Shown here one piece after another: positions 1 to 9,334 of a DNA stretch of 21,461 nt (positions within the stretch are counted from its first letter, which is position 1; each line of letters begins with the position of its first letter). Made by a program: the position numbers and the translations under genes. Below the pieces are notes generated by a model, which had not been told where the DNA came from, made no database searches, and saw nothing but the letters and a program-made list of their open reading frames with translations. The stretch covers positions 1-21,461 of the forward strand of contig CAMPAX010000013.1 of the NCBI GenBank assembly GCA_946633495.1, given 5' to 3'. Origin of the DNA: an uncultured Lachnospiraceae bacterium (GTDB lineage: Bacteria; Bacillota; Clostridia; Lachnospirales; Lachnospiraceae).

Positions 1-78
1 TGTGCGTGCTGCGGATCATCAGCTGGGGGCAAAATACCTTTTGACCCCAGCATCAACAATATGGAAGAGGAAGAGTGA
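1..78 (+). CDS. 3' end of an unidentified upstream gene (partial; frame uncertain)
   Basis: Reading from base 1, an open frame runs to a TGA at 76-78 and ends in an acidic tail (NNMEEEE). That stop lies one base before the phosphatase start at 80, the tight spacing expected within an operon. A second frame, from base 3, is also open but stops at 42-44 (ending SWGQNTF), so the true frame of the upstream gene is not settled. The visible residues are too few to name a family. In related clusters this position often holds an FHA or von Willebrand A gene, but that is context only and not visible here. Confidence 0.35.
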   Translation, partial: CACCGSSAGGKIPFDPSINNMEEEE

Positions 79-79
79 G

Positions 80-853
80 ATGGAATTTCGTGCAACCTAC
101 AACACGGATATCGGAATCAGGAAAAATACCAACCAGGATTCTTTAGCCATCAGGATCATTGATTCTCCGGTGGGTCAGATCGCGTTCGGGATCGTGTGTG
201 ACGGAATGGGTGGCCTGTCCAAGGGGGAGCTTGCTTCCAAGGAAGTGATCATGGCTTTCTGTGAATGGTTTGATCAGAGCTTCCAAAGGATGATCCTGGA
301 TGGAAGTTTTACGGTAGCAACACTCAGACAGGAGTGGGATAACATCATCCAGGAGCAGAATCAGCGGTTGGGACGTTACGGCGCTGAGAATAACCTGATG
401 CTGGGAACTACGATCTCCGCGATCCTTATGGTGAAAGATGAGTTTTATATCGTTCATGTAGGCGACAGCCGTGTCTATGAAATGTCTGTGGATGGGGTGC
501 GTCAGCTGACCAATGACCAGACTTTTGTCGCACGTGAAATAGCTATGGGACGCATGACCCCGGAACAGGCAAAGACGGACCCGAGAAGGAGTGTGCTTCT
601 GCAGTGCGTCGGTGCATCCAAAGTCGTGGAACCGGATTTTGTAAAGGGACATCTGAAAAAGGATGCAGTGTACCTTCTCTGCTCCGACGGCTTCCGCCAT
701 CAGATCTCGGATGAGGAGATGGTGGAGAAGGTCGGACCTGAGGCTTGTGCCTCCGAGGAAGAGATGAAATACGGTTGTGTTTACCTGACGGAGCTGGTAA
801 AGAATCGCCGTGAGACGGATAATATTACTGTGGCTATAATAAAAACGATGTAG
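80..853 (+). CDS. PP2C-family protein serine/threonine phosphatase
   Basis: Metal-dependent PPM/PP2C phosphatase that removes phosphate from Ser/Thr residues, predicted cytosolic, 257 residues, the usual size for bacterial single-domain members. The metal-binding and core motifs are present in order: NQD at 18-20, DGMGG at 41-45, GTT at 109-111, VGDSRVY around 127-133, CSDG at 201-204 and TDNIT at 246-250. The frame is open upstream to base 2, but ATG 80 is chosen because a purine-rich GGAAGAGGAAGAG precedes it and the PP2C fold begins immediately. The kinase starts 13 bases downstream, so the two are almost certainly co-transcribed as an antagonistic pair, as in PrpC/PrkC loci. There is no membrane segment. 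The physiological substrate is not visible; the adjacent kinase and the tail of the protein encoded at 2996-3745 are the obvious candidates. Confidence 0.92.
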   Translation: MEFRATYNTDIGIRKNTNQDSLAIRIIDSPVGQIAFGIVCDGMGGLSKGELASKEVIMAFCEWFDQSFQRMILDGSFTVATLRQEWDNIIQEQNQRLGRYGAENNLMLGTTISAILMVKDEFYIVHVGDSRVYEMSVDGVRQLTNDQTFVAREIAMGRMTPEQAKTDPRRSVLLQCVGASKVVEPDFVKGHLKKDAVYLLCSDGFRHQISDEEMVEKVGPEACASEEEMKYGCVYLTELVKNRRETDNITVAIIKTM

Positions 854-866
854 TGGGGAAGCCGGA

Positions 867-2990
867 ATGACAAAAGAAGGTACCGTCCTGGACGGAAAAT
901 ACGAGATACTTAAGGAGATCGGGCGCGGCGGTATGTCCATCGTATACCTTGCGCGCGATAACCGTTTGAATAAACAGTGGGCCGTGAAGGAGATCAAGAA
1001 TGACGGATCAAAAAGCACGCAGACACTGTTAAAGGGGTTGGAGCGGGAAGCAAATATTCTGAAGAATGTAGATCATCCGGTTCTTCCGCGAATTGTTGAT
1101 ATCATCAACAGTCGTGGAACCATCTACGTTGTCATGGACTTCATCGAAGGAACGAATCTGGGTGATATTCTGAAACATGAAGGTGCACAGTCTCAGGAAA
1201 ATGTGATCGAGTGGGGCCGTGAGCTGGCATCCGCATTAGATTATCTGCATTCCATGAATCCGCCCATCATTTACCGTGATATGAAACCGGCCAACGTTAT
1301 GTTGAAGCCGGAAGGCGGCGTGAAGCTCATCGACTTTGGTACCGCAAAAGAGTACACCATCGAGAGTAACGCCGATACGACCGCTCTCGGAACGCGTGGT
1401 TATGCGGCGCCGGAGCAGTTTGGTGATGCACAGGGACGCGGTATCTATAAGACGGATGCCCGGACGGATATTTACAATCTGGGTGCGACATTGTATCACA
1501 TGGTTACGGGGATGAATCCCTGTGAACCGCCGTACGAGATCAAGCCGATCCGTCAGTGGAATCCCGGCCTTTCCACCGGTTTGGAACAGATCATTCTGAA
1601 ATGTACCCAGCCGAACCCGGACGATCGTTATCAGTCCTGTTCGGAGCTTCTCTATGCATTGGATCATTATACCGAGCTGGATGATTCATATAAAAAAGCA
1701 AACAAGAAGAAAGTGATCCTGTTCGGCCTCAGTGCTGCTCTGACGATAGCAGCGGCTGTTACCGCTATCGTCGGATATAATGGCATGAAGCGGGTGGAAC
1801 GTGAGAATTATTCCGCTTACATCGAGGCCGGAAATGATCTGAAGATTCAGCAAAGATATCCGGAAGCTGCGGAGCAGTATAAAAAAGCGTTTGATCTGGA
1901 CACTGATGCGGCAGACGCGTATGTGAATTACCTGAATCTGTACATCGATGCGTCAAATGATCCGAATGTGACGGAGCAGAATGCACTGAAGATAGATGAC
2001 GGACTTACAACGGTGGCGAACCGGGTCAGCAACAGTGAATCCGGCGCGGGCAAGAATGCCGAGGTACTCTACCGTCTGGGACTGGCTTATTTTACAAAAG
2101 AAAATCCGGATTATGCGGCAGCGGATAAATATTTCCGTATGGTTCCGGCGGACGATCCGACCTACGGCGAGCTGGCAGGATACTACGAAGGGATTGCTTT
2201 TATCCGGGCCGGAAGCGTGGAAAATGTCACAGAGCTGATGTCCAAGGTGAACAGCTTCGCGGATTACAATATGAGCCATTTTGCAAATACCGACCCGCAG
2301 AAATTTATCAATTATCAGACGCTGGGAAGCATATATGCGATGTATGTCACCACTGACGGAGTGGCGGAGAAGGGCGAGCAGGTCATGAGCCAGGCGTTGG
2401 AAGATCTGGAAAACTATGACGGCGAAAACTCTCTCCAGTATGAGTACGACTATTATAATGATCTTTCGGAGATCTACTATCAGCTGGCGAGGAATACCGA
2501 AGATCCGAATCAGAAAAGTACATATTACAACCTGGCTGTATCTGCATGCCGGGAGGTTATCAGTCAGACAGAGGGTCTGCTTGCAACAGGAAGCGATAAT
2601 GAGAAGATGATCGCTTACCGGAAATCCTACGAAGAGAAGATGGCAAGGATCGCTGAGATCTACGGTGCTGAGGAGAAGTTTGACGAAGCAAACGAGATCT
2701 TCGAAAAAGCGGAAGCAAAGCTCACGGAGCTGGCTTCGTCCAGGGCGGCAGCCAACGAGAATCTGGGACGGATCTACACCAAGCACCTGGCTTACGTATA
2801 TCAGGTGTTTGCGGCAAAGGATCAGGATATTACAAAATGGTCAACCAAGGATAAGAATACGATCCTTACGATTTATAAGAACGGAAGCAAGGTTCCGGGC
2901 ATTGAGAAAAATTCCAACTGGGTGAAGCGTGTGGTAGATATGCAGGAGCTTGAGAAATCGGGCAGTACAACTGAAGAGAAAGGAGAGTGA
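867..2990 (+). CDS. Membrane serine/threonine protein kinase with C-terminal TPR-like region
   Basis: Hanks-type kinase of 707 residues. The N-terminal kinase domain spans about 12-268: glycine loop GRGGMS at 19-24, ATP lysine K41, C-helix E61, catalytic RDMKPAN at 137-143 (D138; Tyr replaces the usual HRD histidine, common in bacteria), DFG at 156-158, and an activation segment ending GTRGYAAPEQ. A single membrane helix lies at about 282-304 after a lysine-rich stop. The following ~400 residues are helical, with TPR-like repeats (YPEAAEQYKKAFDLD near 331-345 is a canonical half). By the positive-inside rule the kinase is cytosolic and the TPR part is outside, where it could bind an envelope ligand. 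There are no PASTA repeats, so it is not an ordinary PrkC. It starts 13 bases after the phosphatase with a weak SD (GGGGAAG), and its stop abuts the next gene. Confidence 0.9.
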   Translation: MTKEGTVLDGKYEILKEIGRGGMSIVYLARDNRLNKQWAVKEIKNDGSKSTQTLLKGLEREANILKNVDHPVLPRIVDIINSRGTIYVVMDFIEGTNLGDILKHEGAQSQENVIEWGRELASALDYLHSMNPPIIYRDMKPANVMLKPEGGVKLIDFGTAKEYTIESNADTTALGTRGYAAPEQFGDAQGRGIYKTDARTDIYNLGATLYHMVTGMNPCEPPYEIKPIRQWNPGLSTGLEQIILKCTQPNPDDRYQSCSELLYALDHYTELDDSYKKANKKKVILFGLSAALTIAAAVTAIVGYNGMKRVERENYSAYIEAGNDLKIQQRYPEAAEQYKKAFDLDTDAADAYVNYLNLYIDASNDPNVTEQNALKIDDGLTTVANRVSNSESGAGKNAEVLYRLGLAYFTKENPDYAAADKYFRMVPADDPTYGELAGYYEGIAFIRAGSVENVTELMSKVNSFADYNMSHFANTDPQKFINYQTLGSIYAMYVTTDGVAEKGEQVMSQALEDLENYDGENSLQYEYDYYNDLSEIYYQLARNTEDPNQKSTYYNLAVSACREVISQTEGLLATGSDNEKMIAYRKSYEEKMARIAEIYGAEEKFDEANEIFEKAEAKLTELASSRAAANENLGRIYTKHLAYVYQVFAAKDQDITKWSTKDKNTILTIYKNGSKVPGIEKNSNWVKRVVDMQELEKSGSTTEEKGE

Positions 2991-2995
2991 TCGGT

Positions 2996-3745
2996 ATGGG
3001 TATGTATCGTGCATTATTTATGGTCGGACTCATCATGGCGATCGCATTCCTGATCGCAACCATCGTGCTCTTCTTTGTTCTGAAGATTCCAAAGGCAATC
3101 GGCGTGGTGACCGGACGGACCCAGAGAAAGGCGATCGAAGAAATCCGGGAAGGCGGATATGAAGCGAGATCCAAGAAAGAAGCTATCAGCAGTTCAGGAA
3201 AAAGGATTCATGTCCGTGATGTGGAAATGGACACGGGAACGCTTCACAAGGGTGCGACCAGCGGCGGATTGAGTGCGGACAAAGCAGAAAAGGCTGCAGC
3301 CACGGCTGTGAAGAAGGAAGAGAAAAGCGTGTTCACTGCGGAGGCTGCACAGAACAGCCGTCCCAACCGGGATCGAAGCAAGGCGTATGAAGAAACCGAG
3401 GTATTGGATTTTACGGCTACCATAAAAGGACCGGGTTCCAAACCGGAGGGGGATGATACGGAAGTCCTCGGAAATGAGAATGCTTCTCGGGACGGGGATG
3501 CGACAGATGTACTTCCGGGGATCGAGCCGGCTGACAGCAGAGCATTTTCCGATGAAGATGCAACGGATGTACTGAACATTACTCCCGAGGTTCCGGGGGA
3601 GGACGAGATCGTCGGAAGATACAGTGCTGAGGAGACAGCGGTACTTCGCAGTATGCATGTGACTGCGGAAGAGGAAAAGTCAGACAAGAGAGATATCAAG
3701 GTACTTTATAAAGAAACAATCGTTCACACGGACGAGTCGCTGTAA
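2996..3745 (+). CDS. Single-pass membrane protein with five acidic-T-x-V-L motifs (putative kinase substrate)
   Basis: No named family is recognised. ATG 2996 (249 residues) is preferred over a GTG at 2987 that overlaps the kinase stop, because AGGAG at 2981-2985 is correctly spaced for 2996. Residues about 5-29 form one hydrophobic helix, followed by a basic stretch (KIPKA...RTQRK) that places the rest in the cytosol. The tail is hydrophilic and probably disordered. It contains five copies of [DE][DEA]T[DEA]VL with threonines at 134, 155, 170, 190 and 214, plus a degenerate Thr-less copy (RDIKVL) near 232-237. Thr followed by Leu at +3 in an acidic setting resembles known phosphothreonine sites read by FHA domains. 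The position directly after a kinase/phosphatase pair supports a role as their membrane-bound target, which is an inference. Confidence 0.75.
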   Translation: MGMYRALFMVGLIMAIAFLIATIVLFFVLKIPKAIGVVTGRTQRKAIEEIREGGYEARSKKEAISSSGKRIHVRDVEMDTGTLHKGATSGGLSADKAEKAAATAVKKEEKSVFTAEAAQNSRPNRDRSKAYEETEVLDFTATIKGPGSKPEGDDTEVLGNENASRDGDATDVLPGIEPADSRAFSDEDATDVLNITPEVPGEDEIVGRYSAEETAVLRSMHVTAEEEKSDKRDIKVLYKETIVHTDESL

Positions 3746-3770
3746 CAAAAGAGCGGATATAAAGGCAGTG

Positions 3771-3812
3771 TCAGATGAGTTATGAAAACGTCAGTTTTAT
3801 CTGATGAAAGGA
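3771..3812 (+). promoter_or_regulatory. Hairpin and ribosome-binding site ahead of the Ig-repeat gene
   Basis: TCAGAT (3771-3776) pairs with ATCTGA (3799-3804), and inside it AAAAC (3785-3789) pairs with GTTTT (3794-3798) around a GTCA loop. The 8-base bulge 3777-3784 is unpaired. The SD-like AAAGGA at 3807-3812 follows directly, 8 bases before ATG 3821. This spacing is the reason for choosing 3821 over the in-frame ATGs at 3782 and 3812. Whether the stem has a regulatory role is unknown. Confidence 0.35.
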
Positions 3813-3820
3813 TGGAAACT

Positions 3821-6800
3821 ATGGAGAGAAGAGCAAAAGGGAAAAAGCAGATCGCAAAACGTGTGACTGCATTTTCGCTCGCAACGGCTATGGCATTCAG
3901 CGGGATCTACGTGAACGGTCGGAAGGATGTGGCAGAGGCCGAAATGAACATCACGGATGATGCGTTTTTGCAGAAGTATGCCGAGGAACTGATCTCCCCG
4001 ACGGGAATCGCCGATATGGATGTATGGAGGCCACAGAATACTGCGTACGATCAAGTGAATTTCATCATGAAGCTTCCGGATCCCGGAGAAGGTTATGCAT
4101 GGTACAGCACTACTGGTGTGCCGAAGGTTGATACCGACGGCGTCTCCATTATTGATGGAATCCATGTTTCCGAATTTACCTCCGGAGACCATTTGGCTCT
4201 TTACCATGTTGTCCCGGGTGTGGCTGCGGCTGCGGAGGATGATCCGGCAACACCGGATGTGGATGAGACGGTTCAGATAGATGCCGTGGTGGAAAAGGTG
4301 AGAGAGCTTACTTCCAATTTTGTGGTTATAAACCCAATGGAAGAATCCGCAGAGGTGAAGGACAGAAAGATTGAATTGAATGATTATAACGGGGAGAGTG
4401 ATCGGTCTGTCGGGATAGTTGGTCAGGGTACCGAATATGAACATGAGACGGTGACTTATAATTATTTTTCAACTCAGTATGCATATGACACTGAAACTCC
4501 TGATACCGAAAAGGCAATGGCTGATGTTTCGGGTTGGGATACGCGCAGTGCTGTCCAGAGTGCAGTCAATCAGGCCGGTGACCAGTATGACGGGGATTAC
4601 AGGATCTACAAGAAGGTCACTTTAAGAGATGCGGATAATACCGTATGGATGTATTCTTCCGCAAAGTTTACCCGGGATTTTTACATGAACATTACGGGAG
4701 CAACTGTGTCTGCTGACGGGCAGAGCGGATCCTACGATGCATCCGGGAAGAAGTTTGCCATTGACAAGGTGGCTCCGAAGGCAGACGTGGTGTTTACGTT
4801 TGACACCACGGACGATACTCTCTCGGCTATCACTGTTGTAAATGACAATGATCCCACGGAAACGTACACATCTGCTGCGGGCGAGAAGTCCGTTACCATC
4901 CCGGGGGATGAGGCAAATGAAGGCGTGACCAAGAACTTTACCATCACTGTTGAGTCCGCAGGAAAAGAGTCACTTATTTACACTGCTTCTGTCGCTTATG
5001 TGGTTGCAAAGCCGAAGATTGAGAACCTTCGTGTCCAGATCCAGGGGCAGGATGCGGCGAAGGCAACAGACGGAAAGTATTATATCAACAAAGAGGATAA
5101 TGACGTTAAGATCAAGGCAGATGTAAAAGCAGACGGAGCAGACGTGGCACTGCAGACGATAGAGCTTCTTGATGCATCCACCGAAAATGTTCTGGCAACC
5201 AGGACGGTGGGCGGTACGGAGGCGTATCCCGAGTTCCTGATCCCGGGCGACCTTCCCAAAGATCTGCCTGTCGGGGACAGCAGTTACAAGATCCGTGTCA
5301 AGACGAATAAGAAGGGTGAGGCTTTGTCGGATGCGATCCTTCTCTTCTACGATGTGGCTGTTCCTACCTACGGAACCGTGGAGGCAAAGCAGACGTCAAA
5401 GGGAGTGGATTATGAACAGACATCCGATACCGACGGCGTTTTTGCAGAACTCTTTTCCACAAAGCAGCCTTTGACTCTGATCACTACGGTTGTGGACAAG
5501 ACCAATCCTGTCACTCCGCAGAGTGGTGTGTCTTATGTGAAGCTTTTTATGGGAGAAAACCCGGAAGCACTGACTGATGAGCAGGCGGTTACCTTTGATC
5601 CTTCCCTCGGTACGGCAACGGCAGTTATCCCGACGGATCGCCTTGCAGGTTATCAGGGGAAAACAGTTTACGCAAAGTTTGTGGCATATGATACCGCAGG
5701 CAATCCGGCTGAACGATTCATGACATTGACGTTCAGTGAAGATGAAGTTCATATCACGAAGGAATTTGTGAATCCGGTTGTGGAGCTGAATAATGAGGAT
5801 GCCACCAACGTAGGTGACTTCTCGATCCGGTATACATTGCTTTCGGACGAGGAAATCGCTCAGGTGTCCTTCGATGCGAAAGCAGACGGAACACCTCTGA
5901 TGCAGGAAGTTTATACTACTGCAAGTCCCGAGATGAATGCGGTGGGAATAGAAGACGGACGGTTCAAATATATCCTGACGGTTCCGATCTCCCGCACCAC
6001 ATCCGTGGAATATACGGATATTATTCTGAGTGCGGAAACCGTAATGGGTGCCGTAACACAGCATGTGATCCAGTGCGTTCGTATCGATCTCATCGGCGGA
6101 GAATTCTCATTTGCAGATACAGAAGTTGAGAATAAGATCGCAAATGGTGAGTGGTTCCATGATCTGGTACTTAAGGTGAACTTTAAAGAACAGAAGACCG
6201 ACGATACAAATCCGAATGAATATCGGAGCGGCTTCTTCAAAAAGGTAGAACGGTCCATTCCGCCGGAAGAGATGAAGGGCGTGAAGGAAGTCTCAACCTA
6301 TGTCCTGGCAGATGATCAGATGACCGGCGTGGTGGATCTTGAGATCAGTCCTTCCGATACCGATGCCGGAACGGAAGTTTCATTTAACATGTATGACAAG
6401 GTCGGAAATGTAGCTGTATTCGGACCTTATATGATCAAAGTGGATGACTCTTTCCCCAAATCCAATGACATGAAAGCCGTTTCCGGAAGTTATGTCGTTA
6501 CGGATAAATCAAAGGGAGATCAGCGTCTGATCCCGAAGGATCCGATCCTTTCATTCACAACTACGGATAATATCCAGGTAGTTAAGGTTGACGCTACTCT
6601 GAACAGACCGAAGAAGGGAGACTTGGATATAAATCCCCTGCTTACGGACAATAATCTGGCTGCAACAAAGCTTAGTGAGATTCTTGGCGAGAATCCGAAG
6701 GACGGAACATACTCCCTGTTCATGGATATCTACGACCAGATGATCATTGACAATGAAGTGACACAGGAGCCGGTAAGACAGACGCTTACATTTACCGTAG

Positions 6801-9280
6801 ATAATACATCTCCGGTTGTTACCGCGGAGTTTGATGATCCGGGAATCATTAAGAACGGTAAGTATACAAAAGAGTCTACGGTAAAGGTGGTCCTTTATGC
6901 ATCAGACCTTCATCTGAATCAGAAGAGTCTGGTGGTTGCGGATAACGGCAAAAAGAAGAATGTGACCTGGGAGGAATCTCCTGCAGGCGGCGTTACGGCA
7001 GAGCTGGAGATCTCCGGTGAGGGGGCTCACAAGATCACACTTTATGCAGAGGATAAGGTTCAAAATCATAGTATCACCGATCCGCTTGCATTCGTGATCG
7101 ATACCACCGATCCGGTTGTTACAACCACACTGAACGATGCTGAATACACCGAGCAGGATTTCAAATATCTTGCTGAGGCTGCAAAGGCCGGTATCACGAT
7201 CAAGGATACGAACAAGGATAAAGCGCATGGCCTGACTGTTCGTGTGATCAAAGATCAGACAAACGGAACCACGGATGATACAGGTGCCATGACGGATCAG
7301 AAGGAAGGCGTTCGTACCTTTACGGACGACGCAAAGTACACGGTTCGATACAGAGTTTCGGATCTGGCAGGAAATGAAGTTACGACAGCTATCCGATTCG
7401 TAGTAGACCGGACAAAACCGACAAACGATATCAAGATCAGTGAGCCGCAGAATGCTGCGAAGTTTGCCGCCTTTAAAGAGTCGTACCGTAATCAGGACAC
7501 AGGAACAAGTTATGATTACGCAAGATATTTCAACCACGATGTGACAATGAATTTTGAGGTTAAGGACTTTAACCTTACGGAAATCCTTGTCACGGACGGG
7601 GGCAATACGGTAAGACGGTACGATCGGGAGACAAAAGGATTTAATGAGGGCGCAAAAGGCGTCTACAATGCAAGCTATACAGCTTCTTCCGAAGGAGTTC
7701 ATAATGTTGTGATCACGGCAAAGGATGCTTCCGGTCTTGTGTCCACGACGGAGACGGTATCCTTCGTCATCGATAAAGCAGCACCGGTGATCTCCACAAC
7801 ACTGAATGGAACTGCTTTCAATGAAGGTGATGCAGCAAGATATCTGAGCGGAAATGCTACGGTCGCGGCTACGGTGACCGATGTTAACAAAGATGAAAGT
7901 GACCTGACCCGCACGGTACAGATGACACCTCCGGGTTCCTCTGCTTCCACATCTTCGGCAAAGGTTGCTGAAGGCGCCGGAGATTTCACTGCAGAGGCAG
8001 ATTATGTTGTAAGCTACAAGGCAGTCGATCGTGCAGGAAATGAAAGCACAGTCAGAAATGTATCCTTCCGCGTGGACAAGGTTGCACCGGAACTCACCAT
8101 CACCGGTGTGGAGAATGGCGGAACCTCTACCAAGGAGGTATCGGTAACCTATAATATGCATGAAGCATTTTATCAGGATATGATCTCTTCGGCGGTAAGA
8201 GTTTACAGGAAGGTGGACGGCTCGGGTGAGACATTGCTTCGTACCGTAGACGTCAGGGGAACCGGTCTGAACTCATCGGTGACAGAGACCTTTAAGGACG
8301 ATGGAGAGTATCGCTTCGAGTTTGATGCGGAGGATAAGACCGGAAATAAGGCACATACCGGATACAGCTTCATCCTGGATGCCACAGCCCCGACACTGGT
8401 ACTGAACGGCGTCAAGAACTATGATAAGACCAAGTCGGATGTGGCTATGGATGTACTCCTGACCGAGAACTTCTTCAAGAGCAATACCATGAAGGTGAAT
8501 GGTAACCGTGTGGATATTGAAGGCAAGAAGAATGCAGTTCCTCTGGAACAGCCGGATCCTACGAACGGAAGAGACTATAAGTACTCTCATATCTTTAAGG
8601 ATGACGGTATCTACGATGTAGATGTATCCTCGAAAGATAAGGCAGGAAATCAGACGGATCAGTCGGTACATTTCACCATCGATAAGACAGCGCCGGAGAT
8701 CGGTGATCTGTCCAGGTATGATGGTGTCACACTGAACCAGTTTGTATGGGATATCGACGAGAACAGTCTGGTGAAGGATCTGACTGTATGTGATGTGACC
8801 ATCTATCTGGATGGCGTCGTATACGACGGAACCGCATCTCTGTCGGATGGTGCACATGTTCTCAGAGTAACGGCAGTGGATGAGCTCGGAAATGAAGCCT
8901 CCAAGGAAGTCAGCTTCATTCTGGACCAGATCGCACCGACGATCATTGTAAGCGGTATTGAAGATCAGCAGCGGATCGAGGAGCCGGTAACGGTAAAAAT
9001 CTCCCTGCAGATCGGAGAGGATTCTCTGGATTCCGTAACTCTGAACGGTGAGAATAAGGTTATGGATGGCAATACGGCATCCTTCAGAGTGGATAAGGCC
9101 GGCGATTATAACCTGGTGGTTAAGGCGCATGATAAAGCCGGAAATGAGAGCACACTGGATTGGAACTTTACCTATGGTTCCAGGTTCAACTGGTGGTGGA
9201 TCGTTGCAATCGGCGGCGGTGTCTGCCTGCTGGTACTGATCCTGCTTCTCATCCGCCGGAAGAGCTGGAAACAGAAGTAA
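3821..9280 (+). CDS. Very large exported Ig-like-repeat surface protein with C-terminal membrane anchor
   Basis: 1819 residues from ATG 3821. The N-terminus is a signal peptide: basic MERRAKGKKQIAKR, a hydrophobic core TAFSLATAMAFSGIYV, and probable cleavage in the VAEAEM region. The C-terminus has a membrane helix (IVAIGGGVCLLVLILLLI) followed by RRKSWKQK, so the protein should be a type I anchored stalk with its bulk outside; there is no LPXTG. The body is a string of bacterial Ig-like modules. Linkers of the type VDKTAPxI occur near bases 4757, 6797, 7096, 7402, 7766, 8070, 8371, 8675 and 8918, and paired D-x-AGNE motifs (DLAGNE, DRAGNE, DKAGNE) close many modules, giving a period near 100 residues in the C-terminal half. 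The N-terminal ~300 residues show no repeat I recognise. The role is probably adhesion or envelope sensing. It is the last gene of the kinase cluster. Confidence 0.85.
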   Translation: MERRAKGKKQIAKRVTAFSLATAMAFSGIYVNGRKDVAEAEMNITDDAFLQKYAEELISPTGIADMDVWRPQNTAYDQVNFIMKLPDPGEGYAWYSTTGVPKVDTDGVSIIDGIHVSEFTSGDHLALYHVVPGVAAAAEDDPATPDVDETVQIDAVVEKVRELTSNFVVINPMEESAEVKDRKIELNDYNGESDRSVGIVGQGTEYEHETVTYNYFSTQYAYDTETPDTEKAMADVSGWDTRSAVQSAVNQAGDQYDGDYRIYKKVTLRDADNTVWMYSSAKFTRDFYMNITGATVSADGQSGSYDASGKKFAIDKVAPKADVVFTFDTTDDTLSAITVVNDNDPTETYTSAAGEKSVTIPGDEANEGVTKNFTITVESAGKESLIYTASVAYVVAKPKIENLRVQIQGQDAAKATDGKYYINKEDNDVKIKADVKADGADVALQTIELLDASTENVLATRTVGGTEAYPEFLIPGDLPKDLPVGDSSYKIRVKTNKKGEALSDAILLFYDVAVPTYGTVEAKQTSKGVDYEQTSDTDGVFAELFSTKQPLTLITTVVDKTNPVTPQSGVSYVKLFMGENPEALTDEQAVTFDPSLGTATAVIPTDRLAGYQGKTVYAKFVAYDTAGNPAERFMTLTFSEDEVHITKEFVNPVVELNNEDATNVGDFSIRYTLLSDEEIAQVSFDAKADGTPLMQEVYTTASPEMNAVGIEDGRFKYILTVPISRTTSVEYTDIILSAETVMGAVTQHVIQCVRIDLIGGEFSFADTEVENKIANGEWFHDLVLKVNFKEQKTDDTNPNEYRSGFFKKVERSIPPEEMKGVKEVSTYVLADDQMTGVVDLEISPSDTDAGTEVSFNMYDKVGNVAVFGPYMIKVDDSFPKSNDMKAVSGSYVVTDKSKGDQRLIPKDPILSFTTTDNIQVVKVDATLNRPKKGDLDINPLLTDNNLAATKLSEILGENPKDGTYSLFMDIYDQMIIDNEVTQEPVRQTLTFTVDNTSPVVTAEFDDPGIIKNGKYTKESTVKVVLYASDLHLNQKSLVVADNGKKKNVTWEESPAGGVTAELEISGEGAHKITLYAEDKVQNHSITDPLAFVIDTTDPVVTTTLNDAEYTEQDFKYLAEAAKAGITIKDTNKDKAHGLTVRVIKDQTNGTTDDTGAMTDQKEGVRTFTDDAKYTVRYRVSDLAGNEVTTAIRFVVDRTKPTNDIKISEPQNAAKFAAFKESYRNQDTGTSYDYARYFNHDVTMNFEVKDFNLTEILVTDGGNTVRRYDRETKGFNEGAKGVYNASYTASSEGVHNVVITAKDASGLVSTTETVSFVIDKAAPVISTTLNGTAFNEGDAARYLSGNATVAATVTDVNKDESDLTRTVQMTPPGSSASTSSAKVAEGAGDFTAEADYVVSYKAVDRAGNESTVRNVSFRVDKVAPELTITGVENGGTSTKEVSVTYNMHEAFYQDMISSAVRVYRKVDGSGETLLRTVDVRGTGLNSSVTETFKDDGEYRFEFDAEDKTGNKAHTGYSFILDATAPTLVLNGVKNYDKTKSDVAMDVLLTENFFKSNTMKVNGNRVDIEGKKNAVPLEQPDPTNGRDYKYSHIFKDDGIYDVDVSSKDKAGNQTDQSVHFTIDKTAPEIGDLSRYDGVTLNQFVWDIDENSLVKDLTVCDVTIYLDGVVYDGTASLSDGAHVLRVTAVDELGNEASKEVSFILDQIAPTIIVSGIEDQQRIEEPVTVKISLQIGEDSLDSVTLNGENKVMDGNTASFRVDKAGDYNLVVKAHDKAGNESTLDWNFTYGSRFNWWWIVAIGGGVCLLVLILLLIRRKSWKQK

Positions 9281-9302
9281 AGTAATGAATATGTAAGCAT
9301 TT

Positions 9303-9334
9303 CGCGGGCGGTGAGGGAAGCCTCACCGCCCGTG
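9303..9334 (+). terminator. Strong GC hairpin, probable transcription terminator without a clear U tract
   Basis: CGGGCGGTGAGG (9305-9316) pairs perfectly with CCTCACCGCCCG (9321-9332) around a GAAG loop. One G-U and one C-G pair extend the stem to 9303-9334. It lies 22 bases after the Ig gene stop and before the next gene, the right place for a terminator. The sequence after it (TGTGGCTTGC) has almost no T run, so termination may be factor-assisted, or the stem may serve 3'-end stability. Confidence 0.55.

Noticed and set aside
3735..3763. TATAAA at 3758-3763 as a promoter for the Ig-repeat gene
   Set aside because: Good -10-like hexamer but no recognisable -35 or TG extension; not enough to call.
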